Source of the DNA: Fidelibacterota bacterium | GTDB taxonomy: Bacteria; Fidelibacterota; Marinisomatia; Marinisomatales; TCS55 | Assembly (NCBI GenBank): GCA_014239505.1 | Contig: JAAZYT010000067.1 | Span: 1 to 5,744 of the forward strand | Length of the DNA: 5,744 nucleotides | Direction of reading: 5' to 3' | Shown: piece by piece, positions 5,701 to 5,744 of the stretch | Layout: every line of letters begins with the position of its first letter | Numbering within the stretch: the stretch's first letter is position 1 | Notes under the pieces: model-generated | What the model was told of the DNA's origin: nothing | Seen by the model: the letters and a program-made list of their open reading frames with translations, nothing else | Database searches by the model: none | Translations under genes and position numbers: made by a program

Positions 5701-5709
5701 AGAAACTAC

Positions 5710-5744
5710 ATGAAATCCGTTTATTATTTTGGGAAAAACAATTC
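5710..5744 (+). CDS. Start of a rightward gene, possibly pyruvate, phosphate dikinase (PPDK)
   Basis: An ATG at 5710 opens a frame that stays open to the window edge: MKSVYYFGKNN, 11 codons. The pattern Lys-x-Val-Tyr-Tyr-Phe-Gly at the very N-terminus is what I recall for many bacterial pyruvate, phosphate dikinases (PpdK), where it is followed by an EG-containing segment and the LLGGKGANLAEM block. PpdK interconverts pyruvate and phosphoenolpyruvate with ATP and phosphate. A purine-rich GAAAGAAA lies at 5698-5705, suitably placed as a weak ribosome binding site, and a -10-like GATAAT stands about 30 bases upstream. Eleven residues are too few to be certain: it could be another protein or a chance frame. 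If real, it is transcribed divergently from the Nudix operon. Confidence 0.42.
   Translation, partial: MKSVYYFGKNN

Overview
The window is AT-rich bacterial DNA. All complete genes lie on the minus strand and are packed with gaps or overlaps of a few bases. The succinate dehydrogenase/fumarate reductase genes (order sdhC-sdhA-sdhB, one five-helix cytochrome b subunit, and the SdhA motifs around the FAD histidine) are of the kind typical of Bacteroidota and neighbouring FCB-group lineages. A marine FCB bacterium, Bacteroidota or a relative such as Marinimicrobia, is my best guess from memory of these families. The Shine-Dalgarno-like sites before sdhA and the TTG-started ligase fit poorly with a strict Bacteroidota assignment, so the phylum is open.

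In transcription order (right to left), the layout is as follows. A 96-base divergent intergenic region (5614-5709) carries plausible overlapping promoters. To its right, a plus-strand ORF starts at 5710 and runs off the edge; its first residues look like pyruvate, phosphate dikinase. To its left are a Nudix hydrolase (5068-5613), a plant-type (GCS2) glutamate-cysteine ligase with a TTG start (3773-5065), an unrecognised four-helix membrane protein (3312-3770), and a DUF2231-like four-helix membrane protein (2912-3322). These four are spaced by 2, 2 and -11 bases and probably form one transcript. A 77-base AT-rich gap (2835-2911) without an obvious terminator follows, then sdhC (2169-2834), sdhA (255-2168) and the first 86 codons of sdhB (1-258, cut by the window edge).

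Functionally, sdhCAB encodes a membrane-bound di-heme succinate:quinone oxidoreductase linking the TCA cycle to the quinone pool. The ligase makes gamma-glutamylcysteine, the first step of glutathione-type thiol synthesis; no glutathione synthetase is present here. The Nudix protein has an altered Nudix box and its substrate cannot be read from sequence. The two small membrane proteins are the least understood part. In the DUF2231-like one, all five histidines are predicted to lie at the outer membrane face, which suggests a heme or metal site near the respiratory genes. No RNA gene, mobile element, CRISPR array or clear terminator was seen. Most of the window is core metabolism rather than a new system.
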